A stretch of 36,435 nt of DNA from Pirellulales bacterium (GTDB lineage: Bacteria > Planctomycetota > Planctomycetia > Pirellulales > Lacipirellulaceae): assembly GCA_028279215.1 (NCBI GenBank), contig JANQOF010000047.1:1-36435 (forward strand), given 5' to 3'. Positions 7,676 through 17,100 of the stretch are shown piece after piece; position 1 is the stretch's first letter; every line of letters starts with the position of its first letter. The position numbers and the translations under genes are program-made. The notes under the pieces are model-generated. The model was not told the origin of the DNA. It did not search any database and saw only the letters and a list, made by a program, of their open reading frames with translations.

Positions 7676-10057
7676 ATGAGTCACCTCACCGTGCCTGAAA
7701 CCTCGACAGCGCTGCTTGCCTTGCGGCGGCTACACGAGCCGGCTGATCTGCTGCCGCTCGAGGGCGACAAGATCACTGTCGGCGGAGGCCAAAGTTGCAC
7801 TTTGAGGCTAGCGGATCCTGGCGTGCGCCCGCTGCATTGCCTGGTGACCATCGTTCCGGACGGCCTCGTCGTTCGACGGTGGGCGGACGACACGCTTCTC
7901 AACGGCGAGACCTTTAGCGAAGCACCGCTGGTGGTTGGCGATCGCTTGACAATTGGACCCGTGGATCTCGAACTCGTCGAGCGCCACGAGTACGAATGCT
8001 CGGGCGACGATCACGACGTGGAACTGCACGAGGGTTTCGAGCAGTCCACTCCTGAAACACTTCCGTCTTTTGTTGAGACACCCGAAGTAACCGATGCGGA
8101 TGCTGAATCGGAGCCCGTTAACGTCACCTCGGTGGCTGCGGAGCGGGCCACACACAACCGCCAGCGAGCCAAATATCTGGTGGGCGAGATTCGTCGATCG
8201 CGTCAGGCTTACCAAGACTTGCAAATCAGCTTCTCCGACATGGAGGCAAAGCTAGCCACCATCGAAACGGAACGTTCAGACCTGGCCGATCAGCGTTCGG
8301 ACCTCGATACGCAACTGGCGCAGTTGCAAGCGCAGATTTCGGAGCTGAACGAGGAACTTCTTGGCGTACGCCAAAATCACGAAGAGCGCGAACAGCAACT
8401 TGCCGATCAGATGGGCGAGTTAGACCGCCAGATCGTCGAACGGAACGATATCATTGAGCAGCTCAAAGTGGAATTGCTTCGAGGGCACTCACCCGTCGAA
8501 ACAACGTCCAGCGACTGGGTCGTTACTGAGCATGCCGAAGCGACCGAAACCATTGAACAGGAATCACCAGCAGAGTGGGACAGTGGTAACGCGAACTCGG
8601 CGGAAACCGATGATCAGTTTGCTGATTGGTCGGCGGTAGCCGACGGCCAGTCGACCGACCAACACGGTGACGAGGTATCATCCATCGACGAAGTGGAGCC
8701 GGTTGATGAAGGGGGGAACAACGAACCATCGGACGAGCCGCTGGAAACCCAAGTCGATGCCGACGTATGGGATGTCGAAGTTCAGTCGAATCACCAATTC
8801 GAGCAGGAAGGCAATGAGGAGTCGACCTGCGCTGACGTCGACGAGCACTCTGAGCCGACGAACGACTTGGACGCCGTTGATCAGCTTGCCCACGTAGGGA
8901 GGGTGCCGTTGGGCGACGCAGATTCAGCAGCCGATGGCTCAAGCAACGAAGAAGAGTTGTGGGGACGACTCAATTCGCTGCGGGCCGTCGCGTCGGACAG
9001 GTTGCACAGCGAGTTGGGCGGAGCGACAGATTTGCACTCCACCGATTCGGACCATGCGGCAGGTTGGTCATCGACGGAACACGAGCACAACGACTTGGAG
9101 CAGGCCCCACTTGCACTGCCCGATGATGCGCCTGGCGAAGCGGAAGCCATTGAACTCCCAACCGAATTGGACCAGCATTTATCTCTCGATACTGCCGCAG
9201 ATCGGCCAGAAGATGCCCAGTTGGATGTAAACGAGCGTGATGAAGCTCAAGACGAAGTGATCGCGGTTGACGACCTGCAGTTGGAAGCTGAGGTCGACGA
9301 GCCCACCGCTCCAGTGCCGACCACGCTGTTCGATCGACCAGCCGAAACCGACGCGCCGCCAGCCGAGCGTGAGGAACCAGTATCGTTCGTCGAGAAGTAC
9401 CAGCATCTATTGGAGGAGGAGCCCACTTCTGAGCTACCTTCTCCGCCGCCACAGTCGGAACCCAAGCCGATTGTCGCCACGCCTGATGACGACGAGTCGA
9501 TCGAGAACTACATGGCAAAGATGATGGACCGGCTCCGTGGTGGTGTCGACGTAGCCGCGAATGTGGATCCGACAACCAAACTAGCGGTTACCTCAGCATC
9601 TAAGACGAGCTTGGCCACAGTGGCCGTTGAGGCGGCGCCGGAAACGGCCGAGGCTCCATTGACGAATCTCGACGAGTTGAAGTCGTCGCCGAAGCCCGAG
9701 CAATCGACCGACATGTCGGCACTACGCGACTTGGCGAACAATTCGGCGCGCCAAGCGATTCAGTTGGCCAACAATAGGCGGGCGCGTGGGCAGGCCTACG
9801 GCAACCTGCTGTTGAGTACGGTGGCCGGTGGTTGTGGCGCGTTTCTGGTGTGGTCTTCCCGAGGAGCGCTCGGGATATCGCTGTTCGGCGGGGCAGCCGC
9901 GGTGGCAGCGGCCGGCTATTGGGCGTGCCGAATCTTGCGTTCACTTGCCCAGTCCGACGACAAGCCGCAGCCGCAAGTGGCCGACGATCCGACTTCCGAG
10001 GCGGCGCTGCCCATAGCTGGAACTGAGTTCCCGACCGAGAGCAGCGAAGCGGTCTAG
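7676..10057 (+). CDS. FHA-like / coiled-coil / acidic protein with C-terminal membrane anchor
   Basis: I take the ATG at 7676 (793 residues) because a TTG at 7616 would only add 20 residues before the domain and has no usable ribosome site. The N-terminal ~100 residues look like an FHA domain (ITVGGGQSCTLRL, LHCLVTIVPDGLVVRRW, LLNGE), but the usual phosphothreonine-contacting Arg and Ser are not evident, so ligand binding is doubtful. Residues about 160-265 form a long heptad coiled coil rich in Leu, Gln and Glu. Roughly 430 very acidic residues (Asp, Glu, Ser, Thr) follow, and two adjacent hydrophobic segments lie at about 708-755 near the C terminus. The protein is probably inner-membrane anchored with a long cytoplasmic disordered arm; the function is unknown. 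Its stop overlaps that of the convergent gene at 10054. Confidence 0.75.
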   Translation: MSHLTVPETSTALLALRRLHEPADLLPLEGDKITVGGGQSCTLRLADPGVRPLHCLVTIVPDGLVVRRWADDTLLNGETFSEAPLVVGDRLTIGPVDLELVERHEYECSGDDHDVELHEGFEQSTPETLPSFVETPEVTDADAESEPVNVTSVAAERATHNRQRAKYLVGEIRRSRQAYQDLQISFSDMEAKLATIETERSDLADQRSDLDTQLAQLQAQISELNEELLGVRQNHEEREQQLADQMGELDRQIVERNDIIEQLKVELLRGHSPVETTSSDWVVTEHAEATETIEQESPAEWDSGNANSAETDDQFADWSAVADGQSTDQHGDEVSSIDEVEPVDEGGNNEPSDEPLETQVDADVWDVEVQSNHQFEQEGNEESTCADVDEHSEPTNDLDAVDQLAHVGRVPLGDADSAADGSSNEEELWGRLNSLRAVASDRLHSELGGATDLHSTDSDHAAGWSSTEHEHNDLEQAPLALPDDAPGEAEAIELPTELDQHLSLDTAADRPEDAQLDVNERDEAQDEVIAVDDLQLEAEVDEPTAPVPTTLFDRPAETDAPPAEREEPVSFVEKYQHLLEEEPTSELPSPPPQSEPKPIVATPDDDESIENYMAKMMDRLRGGVDVAANVDPTTKLAVTSASKTSLATVAVEAAPETAEAPLTNLDELKSSPKPEQSTDMSALRDLANNSARQAIQLANNRRARGQAYGNLLLSTVAGGCGAFLVWSSRGALGISLFGGAAAVAAAGYWACRILRSLAQSDDKPQPQVADDPTSEAALPIAGTEFPTESSEAV

Positions 10058-11067
10058 AAACCGCGGGCCACGACGACGTCTTCCCACTGGCGGATGTCGT
10101 ACTCGATGCCCACGAAGTCGAGCACGCGACGTAGTGCGGTCAGCGCGACGCCCATCCCGTCTGGTCCGCTGAATCCGCCAAACTGGCCCCCGCCTTTCAG
10201 GTGCGGCTCCAGGTCAAGAAATACGCCAGGAATGCCCCGCCGCTTGAGCTTCCGCTCGAGTTTCGGCACTACCTCTTTGAAGTCCTCGAGGATCCGGACG
10301 TGACCGCTGTCGCCCATGTCGGCCGGCACAAAGTTCTTTATTTTGTCTTCCTCAACATGACCGACCCGACCCGACAGCGACGGATCGCGGTAGTCCTTTA
10401 TGTGCATCCAACCAAGGCTCGGCTTCATGGCTTCGTATTCGTGGTACACCTCGTCGGTCGACATGCCTTGCATCACTAGATTGCCGCCGTCGAAAATGGT
10501 GACCATCGCCGGATGGTTGACCTTGCGGTGCAGCTCCGCCATTAAGTGACCCGTTTGGCCCACCAGATTAGCTTCTACCTCGAGGCCGAAGGTCAAATCA
10601 CTGCGATGACACAACTCGGCGATTTCGCCAAGTTGGTCGGCTGCCTGATTGATGTAGTCGCGTGGGTTCGCCCCCTTCGGTTGGTAGAAGCTGAAACCTC
10701 GGATTAACTTCGTTTCAAACGCATGCGCTAGGTCGCAGGCCTTCTGCACCTCGGTCTTCAGGTATTTCTTGAACGGCACATAGCGGTTCTTGGTGCCGTC
10801 GTTCTTGTCGACGAGTTTCACTTTGCCAATCGGTGAACCGATGGAAGTGACGTTCATCCCAAATTCATCTTCCAAGTGGCGCAGCTTGGTAATCTCGCTC
10901 TTGGTGAGTTGCATCACGTTCTTGATGCCGTTGCCGACATCAACAAAGCGCAAGCTGTAATACTCGAGGCCAATGGCGGCGAACGCGGCAAACTGCTCGA
11001 CGGCCGTCTTGTGATTCGCCGCTTCGTCGGCAAAGCCAGAGATGATCACTCGTGGAGCGTTTGCCAT
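10054..11067 (-). CDS. Sugar phosphate isomerase/epimerase-like TIM-barrel protein
   Basis: Start taken at the ATG at 11067 (MANAPRVII), which has AGGA seven bases upstream; longer frames would run into the queF stop region without a ribosome site. The 337-residue protein has the xylose-isomerase-like barrel pattern: IISGFADEA at the first strand, GLEYYSLRFVDVGNG, FGLEVEANLVGQTG (metal-binding Glu), MVTIFDGGNL (metal-binding Asp), GWMHIKDYRD (His/Lys/Asp) and GVFLDLEPHLKGGG. This is the catalytic layout of metal-dependent sugar isomerases and epimerases. The substrate is unknown. It lies downstream of queF on the same strand with 48 bp between, so may be co-transcribed, but has no obvious link to queuosine synthesis. 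It ends in a 3-base stop-codon overlap with the FHA-like gene. Confidence 0.85.
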   Translation of the reverse strand: MANAPRVIISGFADEAANHKTAVEQFAAFAAIGLEYYSLRFVDVGNGIKNVMQLTKSEITKLRHLEDEFGMNVTSIGSPIGKVKLVDKNDGTKNRYVPFKKYLKTEVQKACDLAHAFETKLIRGFSFYQPKGANPRDYINQAADQLGEIAELCHRSDLTFGLEVEANLVGQTGHLMAELHRKVNHPAMVTIFDGGNLVMQGMSTDEVYHEYEAMKPSLGWMHIKDYRDPSLSGRVGHVEEDKIKNFVPADMGDSGHVRILEDFKEVVPKLERKLKRRGIPGVFLDLEPHLKGGGQFGGFSGPDGMGVALTALRRVLDFVGIEYDIRQWEDVVVARGF

Positions 11068-11115
11068 TCGATTCCTGAAGGTGTTGGGCGATAGTGATCT
11101 AGCCGGCGAGACCAA

Positions 11116-11472
11116 TTACATCGCTGCGGTATACTGGGCGGAAACCGTCTCGGTGATGCCACCTCGGGCGTTGAAGGCCGCTTCGATCTTCATCCAACGT
11201 GGCCGGCTGATGGCGACCAAGTCGTCGAGTATGGTGTTGGAGACGTGTTCGTAATAGATGCCCTCGTTGCGAAAGCTCTGTAGGTACAGCTTGAAGCTCT
11301 TCAATTCGATGCAGTCTTTGTCGGGCGTGTAGGCGATCGTTATCGTGCCGAAGTCGGGCTGCCCGGTTTTGGGGCAAACCGAGGTGAACTCGGGGGCGAC
11401 GATCTCGATCTTATAATCGCGATTGGGAAACTGGTTTTCGAACGTTTCGAGCAACTGACGATTCTCAGACAC
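11116..11472 (-). CDS. queF: NADPH-dependent 7-cyano-7-deazaguanine reductase (preQ0 reductase)
   Basis: QueF reduces the nitrile of preQ0 to the aminomethyl group of preQ1, the base inserted into tRNA on the way to queuosine. The frame could start at an ATG at 11502 or earlier, but the GTG at 11472 is preceded by AAGGAG with an eight-base spacer, giving 118 residues, the usual size of the short (unimodular) QueF. Visible marks are EFTSVCPKTGQPDFGTI, containing the catalytic Cys that forms the thioimide with preQ0, the family motif IELKSFKLYLQSFRNEGIYYE split by a sharp turn, and the His in the EHV segment. It diverges from queC-queE across 119 bp, so the three genes may share a control region. 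Confidence 0.93.
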   Translation of the reverse strand: MSENRQLLETFENQFPNRDYKIEIVAPEFTSVCPKTGQPDFGTITIAYTPDKDCIELKSFKLYLQSFRNEGIYYEHVSNTILDDLVAISRPRWMKIEAAFNARGGITETVSAQYTAAM

Positions 11473-11591
11473 GGCTACCTCTCCTTTCGGGCGAGTGGCC
11501 ATTTTGGCATGATGACCGGAAGCTTGAAAGGTGCCGCGCGGCGGAATGTGGCAGCGCGTCATCGCTCTGATGTACCTGCCAACTGTGCCTT

Positions 11592-12299
11592 ATGCCAATC
11601 GACTCGGACCAGCCTCGCAAAGCCGTCATCCTGCTATCCGGCGGGCTCGACTCCGCGACCACGGCTGCCATTGCACGGAGCGAAGGTTTCGAGTTGTATG
11701 CACTTAGCGTCGACTATGGGCAGCGACATCGGTTCGAGCTGGAATCTGCAGTCCGCGTCGCGTCGATGATTGGCGTGCGAGAGCACAAAACGGTGAGTAT
11801 CTCGCTCGACGAGTTGGGTGGCAGCGCGTTAACCGACAGTATCGACGTTCCTCAGGATCGCGATGAAGCATCAATTTCCACGGGCATTCCCGTAACTTAC
11901 GTGCCGGCGCGAAACACCGTGTTCCTATCCCTGGCGCTAGGTTACGCCGAGGTCATCGGGGCGGCCGATCTGTTTATTGGTGTCAACGCAGTCGACTACA
12001 GCGGCTACCCCGATTGTCGGCCGGAGTTCATCGACGCATTCAAACAACTCGCGAACCTGGCAACCAAAGCTGGGGTCGAAGGGGAACTCTGTTTTCACGT
12101 GCATACGCCGCTAGTACAATTGACGAAGGCCAAGATCATCGTCCGCGGAACCCAATTGGGTGTCGACTTCGGCGTGACACACTCGTGCTATTCGCCCAAC
12201 GAACATGGCGTTTCGTGCGGACGTTGCGATGCTTGCCAGCTTCGACGCAAGGGATTTGTCGAGGCCGGCCTCGACGATCCGATCGAATATCAGGTGTGA
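11592..12299 (+). CDS. queC: 7-cyano-7-deazaguanine synthase (preQ0 synthase)
   Basis: QueC converts 7-carboxy-7-deazaguanine to preQ0 using ATP and ammonia. The 235-residue protein has the PP-loop SGGLDSAT at 16-23 that binds ATP pyrophosphate, then [27 protein letters not shown] and [16 protein letters not shown]-type family segments, and a C-terminal zinc site made of Cys199, Cys209, Cys212 and Cys215 (C-x9-C-x2-C-x2-C). Length and motifs match the family completely. It starts 119 bp from the divergent queF and is followed after 27 bp by queE, forming a two-gene operon. No queD (6-carboxytetrahydropterin synthase) is in the window, so that step must be encoded elsewhere. Confidence 0.95.
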   Translation: MPIDSDQPRKAVILLSGGLDSATTAAIARSEGFELYALSVDYGQRHRFELESAVRVASMIGVREHKTVSISLDELGGSALTDSIDVPQDRDEASISTGIPVTYVPARNTVFLSLALGYAEVIGAADLFIGVNAVDYSGYPDCRPEFIDAFKQLANLATKAGVEGELCFHVHTPLVQLTKAKIIVRGTQLGVDFGVTHSCYSPNEHGVSCGRCDACQLRRKGFVEAGLDDPIEYQV

Positions 12300-12326
12300 T
12301 GACTCGCCGCCCAACCATTAGGCTCT

Positions 12327-13013
12327 ATGCGAATCGCTGAAATCTATAAATCGACGCAGGGCGAAGGGTTGCTTACCGGCGCACCCAGCGTGTTTATCCG
12401 CGCGAGTGGTTGCAATCTGCGGTGTTGGTACTGCGACACGCCGTTCGCGTCATGGGACCCCGAGGGCAACGATCTAGGGGTGGACGAAGTGGTCGCCCAG
12501 GTAGACGAATGGGATTGCCCGCATGTGGTGATCACCGGTGGCGAGCCCATGTTGTTCTCCGAGCTGATCCCGCTGTGCGCAAAGCTGCGTAGCGGTGGGC
12601 GGCACGTGACGATCGAAACCGCCGGCACGCTGTACCTGCCGGTTGAGTGCGACTTGATGTCGGTAAGTCCGAAGTTCGCCAGCTCGGCGCCCGATCGCGA
12701 TGCTCACCACCGTTGGCACCACCGACACAACGACACCCGTTTGCGTCCCGAAGTAGTCCGCCAGCTCATCGATCAGCATCCGTATCAGCTCAAATTCGTC
12801 GTTGACGGTCGCGATGACCTTGATGAGTTGCAGGATTTCCTGGTGCTGATTGGCGACGTTGACCCGGGGCGGGTGCTGCTGATGCCACAGGGCGTTGAGC
12901 AAACCGAACTCGCACTTCGTTCAGAGTGGCTTCGCCCCTACTGCGAGCAGCACGGATACGTATTCTGCCCCCGAAAGCAGATCGAGTGGTTTGGCGCGTT
13001 GCGGGGTACGTGA
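12327..13013 (+). CDS. queE: 7-carboxy-7-deazaguanine synthase (radical SAM)
   Basis: QueE contracts 6-carboxytetrahydropterin to 7-carboxy-7-deazaguanine. The 228-residue protein has the radical-SAM cluster motif C-x3-C-x2-C (Cys29, Cys33, Cys36 in GCNLRCWYCDTPF) and GGEP at 71-74, which contacts the SAM amino group. The start IYKSTQGEG, with its substrate-contacting Gln and Glu, is typical of the enzyme. It supplies the substrate of the upstream QueC. The cytoplasmic product feeds queuosine (tRNA wobble base) and possibly other 7-deazapurines. Nineteen bases separate it from the convergent membrane-protein gene at 13033. No DNA-modification (dpd-type) gene is seen nearby, so a tRNA role is the simplest reading. 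Confidence 0.95.
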   Translation: MRIAEIYKSTQGEGLLTGAPSVFIRASGCNLRCWYCDTPFASWDPEGNDLGVDEVVAQVDEWDCPHVVITGGEPMLFSELIPLCAKLRSGGRHVTIETAGTLYLPVECDLMSVSPKFASSAPDRDAHHRWHHRHNDTRLRPEVVRQLIDQHPYQLKFVVDGRDDLDELQDFLVLIGDVDPGRVLLMPQGVEQTELALRSEWLRPYCEQHGYVFCPRKQIEWFGALRGT

Positions 13014-13032
13014 GGAAAGCTGGAGTTGCGAT

Positions 13033-14097
13033 CTAACCTGCCGGCTTGGCTTCTACATGTTCGCCTTGTGGTTCGGGTTCTGGCGGCTCGGTTTTGTTGG
13101 TAGATGGTTTCGGTCGTGGCGCAAACACCAACACCATTGCCGAGCCGGCAATTGCGAGTATGAGCCCAGCGATAAACGGCGCCGAGAGTTGGCCTAGCAG
13201 GTTCTTGTGGTACGAATCGAACAATACGTTGACCACAGGCGCGCCGCCGAATACTAGTGGCATGACGAACACCGGCTTGCCGCCGAAATTGAACGCCATG
13301 ATGATGCCCAGCGCGCCGATTGCCCCCGCCGCGCCCGCTGCCAGACTCCAGAGCGTTCCACCGAATTGGCTGAACGAGCTTTCTTCGACGATTGCACCGC
13401 TAGAGAGTAGCAGGTACGGTACGACCACGGCGATGGCGAAGTACGCGAGTCCTACGCACAACAAGGGTCGCAGCCGGCTGTGGTCCATGGCAGCCTGGCC
13501 CTTGTGCAGCACCGGGCCGTAGGCACCCCAGCAGAGGACCACGGTTAGAATCGCACCTGCCCGCATTACCCAATCGATCAAGTTTCCGTCGAAGTCGGCT
13601 TCGCCGGCATCGGGTTTGAACACTAGAACGGTCACCGCGCCGAGCAACACGATCACTAGTCCTGCAAGGAACAGTGGCCCGACCTCGCGAAGCCTCTTCG
13701 CCCAGAAGATTGTAAGGAATGAGTTGACGACCGGCGCGCCGCCGAAGACGAGCGGCATGACGTAGACCGGACGGCCCCCGAAGTGGAACGCCATGATGAT
13801 TCCCAGTGCGCCGATCGCCCCTAGCGCACCGCCCGCCAGACTCCAGATGATTCCCGACATCGACCAGTGCCCCTTTTCGCCCTGGAAGTACAACAGCACG
13901 GCCGGAACGATCACACCGATCAGAAAATAGGCCAGCCCAACGCAGACGAAGGGACGCAATCGGGCCAAATGTGGACCAGGCATGTCTTCTGGGCCGGTGA
14001 ACATGCCGTGCTGTCCGAAATGCAATACGGGGCCGTAGAGCCCCCAGCACAGAATGGTGATACCAAACGAGGCAACAACCAGCAGCAGACTACGCAT
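13033..14097 (-). CDS. Polytopic membrane protein with internal duplication (EamA/DMT-like)
   Basis: A 354-residue hydrophobic protein with about ten membrane segments, built from two tandem halves. LCWGLYGPVLH (16-26) recurs as LCWGAYGPVLH (188-198). A 36-residue block at 90-125 recurs at 255-290 with 32 identical positions by eye, including FGG-P and MPLVFGGAPVVN. Each half also has a LRP-CVGLAYF segment. Inverted or tandem halves of about five helices are the architecture of drug/metabolite (EamA-type) transporters, so transport of a small solute is plausible, but no substrate motif is recognised. The C-terminal ~25 residues are hydrophilic and rich in Pro, Glu and Lys. It is downstream of queE convergently, and 89 bp separate its start from the stop of the permease gene on the same strand. 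Confidence 0.75.
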   Translation of the reverse strand: MRSLLLVVASFGITILCWGLYGPVLHFGQHGMFTGPEDMPGPHLARLRPFVCVGLAYFLIGVIVPAVLLYFQGEKGHWSMSGIIWSLAGGALGAIGALGIIMAFHFGGRPVYVMPLVFGGAPVVNSFLTIFWAKRLREVGPLFLAGLVIVLLGAVTVLVFKPDAGEADFDGNLIDWVMRAGAILTVVLCWGAYGPVLHKGQAAMDHSRLRPLLCVGLAYFAIAVVVPYLLLSSGAIVEESSFSQFGGTLWSLAAGAAGAIGALGIIMAFNFGGKPVFVMPLVFGGAPVVNVLFDSYHKNLLGQLSAPFIAGLILAIAGSAMVLVFAPRPKPSTNKTEPPEPEPQGEHVEAKPAG

Positions 14098-14186
14098 GAT
14101 GATTCGGTGGGATATGGAGGGCGGTCGTAGAGGTCGAGATCACTTTAGTCGAACGGAGGCCGTCAGGCCACCGCGTCGCCACTTGG

Positions 14187-17100
14187 CTAGTCGCCGCGTA
14201 GTGAGGCGAGTATCGGGTCGCGAAGCACCTGCCGGGTAGAAAGCCACGTAGCCACCGCGCCTACCACGAGAATCACCGCAATTAGCAGCATCATCGTCTG
14301 CCAGGGCAGGGAAGTGCCATAGACGCCCATCTGTGGCAATAGGGCCAGCAATGCGGCCAGGCCTCCGATCGCCAAGCCTCCAGTGAGCAGCAACAGGTTC
14401 TCAGCGAGCACCAACCAGACAATTCGCCGCCGCGTGAACCCCACGGCTTGCAGCAAGGCTAGCTCCCCGCGTCGTTCGAGCACGCCACGTAGCTGGACCA
14501 CCGCCAATCCGATCGTTCCCAGTATTAGTCCCAAACCACCGATCGCCTGGAACGTGCTGAGATAGGTGTTCTGCACTGCCAAGAAGCGGGCCAAACGATC
14601 GGGCGCCCACGTCACGGCAAGCCCGTAGTCGCTGAGTCGATCTTCGAGCATCTCGTCGATCGGATCTGTTGAGGACGGCAAGTCGTCCTCCCGGATAAGG
14701 AACAACCGCGAGCCCGAGTTGGTGGGGAACAGCCGCCGGAAGTTGTCGTCGCTCACCATCAAATCGCCCTGCAGGATGCTGTTCTTCAATAGACCAACCA
14801 CTTCCAGGGTGACCGGCTGATCGTCTTCGTCGCGCACCGTCAGCCGATCGCCGATTCCGCCGGAAAGGTGCAAGCTGTACATGGCGGTGTTGAAGTCGAC
14901 CACCACGGGAACCACTGCGCGGGTGTTTGCATCGACTCCAAGGTCGGTATCCAGATCGGGTGTGTCGTCGCTGGTCGCCGACCAGGCAAAACCCTCAAGC
15001 ACTCGTTTAGCATCGCGAACACCGAGGATTCGCGGTTGAGCAGTGCGATAAAGGTTCAAACAACTCGCGTCTTCGCCACCTTCAACACGGAGTGAATCGA
15101 TTGTGCAATCGGCGAGTCGCAACTCGTCCTTATCGCTAAACCCCAGTTGCAGACGACCTTCGGGATCGTTGGCGTCGTAGTGGATCGGCACGTCGCTCGT
15201 CGCGAACCAATCGTACCCACCCGTGCCTTCGTTGCTCGGAGCCAGGCGGAAAGAGCTGATGGCCAGCAGCAGGAAGCTGGCCGACGCTACCAAGCCTATC
15301 GTGAGCGTACTGCGGCCAGATTTGCGCGCCAGATTTGCTGCTGCCAGGCGTCCGAGCGATAGATTCGCGGAGTTCGAGCGCTCAGCGGCGCGATGCGTGA
15401 GTCGTCGGCGGACCATCGCCAATGTGCCTGCGAGCGCCAAAGCGCCAACACCAAAAAACGCCCCGGCCTGTGCTTCACCGCGCAGAGTGGCTGCCCATGC
15501 GCCAATCAGTACAGCTAAGGAGAGCAGCATCTCTGCAACCGGCACCTTGCGAGGCGATGCAGCACCCGAAGTTTGCGGCTGCCGCTCGTCCACCATGCCT
15601 GCCAGTAGACTGCGCGGGGATTCGTGAAGCAGCGTGCGGATAGCCAGCCAAGTGGTTGCGGCGGCCGCCAGAAGTCCTACCAGAAACCCTATCGGCAAAC
15701 TCCACCTACCTACGTGTAGTTCGATAAACGGTGCGGAAATGGCGGCCACCCATAATGTTGTCAGTCCGGCAACCATTATCCAGGCGTAGGCGACTCCTAG
15801 CAGCGCTCCGATCAAGGCTCCCGCAGCTGCGACGACGATCGCCTCGCCCCATAACAACTGCCGACTTCGAACGGCCGTGAATCCAAGTGCTGCGAGCAGA
15901 CCAATCTCCTTCACCCGGCCTTCAATGGCTAATCGAAACAGCAACACGACGAGCATGACGGCTGCGGCAATGAGAAACATGCTAAAGCCGAGGAACAGCG
16001 CGTCGAATGGCGTTGTGCCGCCGGCAGCCGCCAGGCCTTGCCGCTTGACCGGCAGGAACGCGAGCCCCAGGTCGGCAGGGCGAATGGCGTCGCGGAGCTT
16101 CCGCCGCGCGTCGTCGACGGTAAGATCATCCGACGGCAGAATTCGAAGTAAGCTCACGCTTCCCCACCGCGTGGACCAGATTTTGTCGGCGAGTTCGGGT
16201 GCCACGAACGCCTTGGGGGTGGTTCGGAATTCGTCCCAGTAGTCTTCATCGGCTTGCGTGATTGGTTCGGTCAACTCGAATGGCAGGTCCCAATCGGCAA
16301 TCGACTCTTGGTCGGTCACGCCTTTGAGTTCTGGCGTCAGGCTCGCATCGGCGGCTGCCGCAGGGTTACCTTCCTGGTCAGCCAATTCGACGATGCCGAC
16401 CACCTTTAGTTCCAGCGGCGGTTGATGTTCGCGTAGCTTGCCGTGCGTACTCTCGGGTTCGTAGTAGTGAAGAATGGCCGTATCACCGATCTTCGCATCG
16501 AGTTGATCGGCCGCCCAACGATTGAGCACGATTTCGTCTAAACCAATGGTAATGGGCGCGCCTTGATCGTTTATCAATGGTCCCAACTGGTCGATCGAGT
16601 CGACGCCGGTGACCGTGGAATAGGAAATCGATTGATCACCGACCCGGATTGTATTGGCCAAGTACGTCGTGATCGGTTGCAGCCGATCATCGGCGAACGT
16701 GCGTTCCGCGGTGTCGACAATCTCGTCGGGCAACACCAATCCTTCGGACGACAACTGCATTGCTCCGCTTTCGAGCTGTTCGACCGCGAGTCCGTAGTCG
16801 GCAAGCGTGGGCTTGAAGTTGCCGTCGAGCCATTCGGTGGCAACCTCGCCCGCAGGTTCTTCCATGTCGAAACCTGTCACGAGCAACGTGTTCGCTTTGC
16901 CCGGCTGGTCGATGGCATCGGCAAGTTGCTCGAGCGGCGCGAAGACGGCTCGTGGCGGTCGTTGCGAAGGGCGCAATCCGAATCGAGCGAGGCCGTTGTT
17001 CGCAAGCACGCCAGCGACTGTGAACCGTCGACCAGCGATGGTGTCGGCTTTTTCCCCCAGCGGGCTATCGGCAGGCACATTGGATTGCAGCGGCAACCGC

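Noticed and set aside
11473-11591. preQ1 riboswitch between queF and queC
   Set aside because: I could not find the short hairpin plus A-rich tail typical of preQ1 aptamers in either orientation; a covariance scan would settle it.
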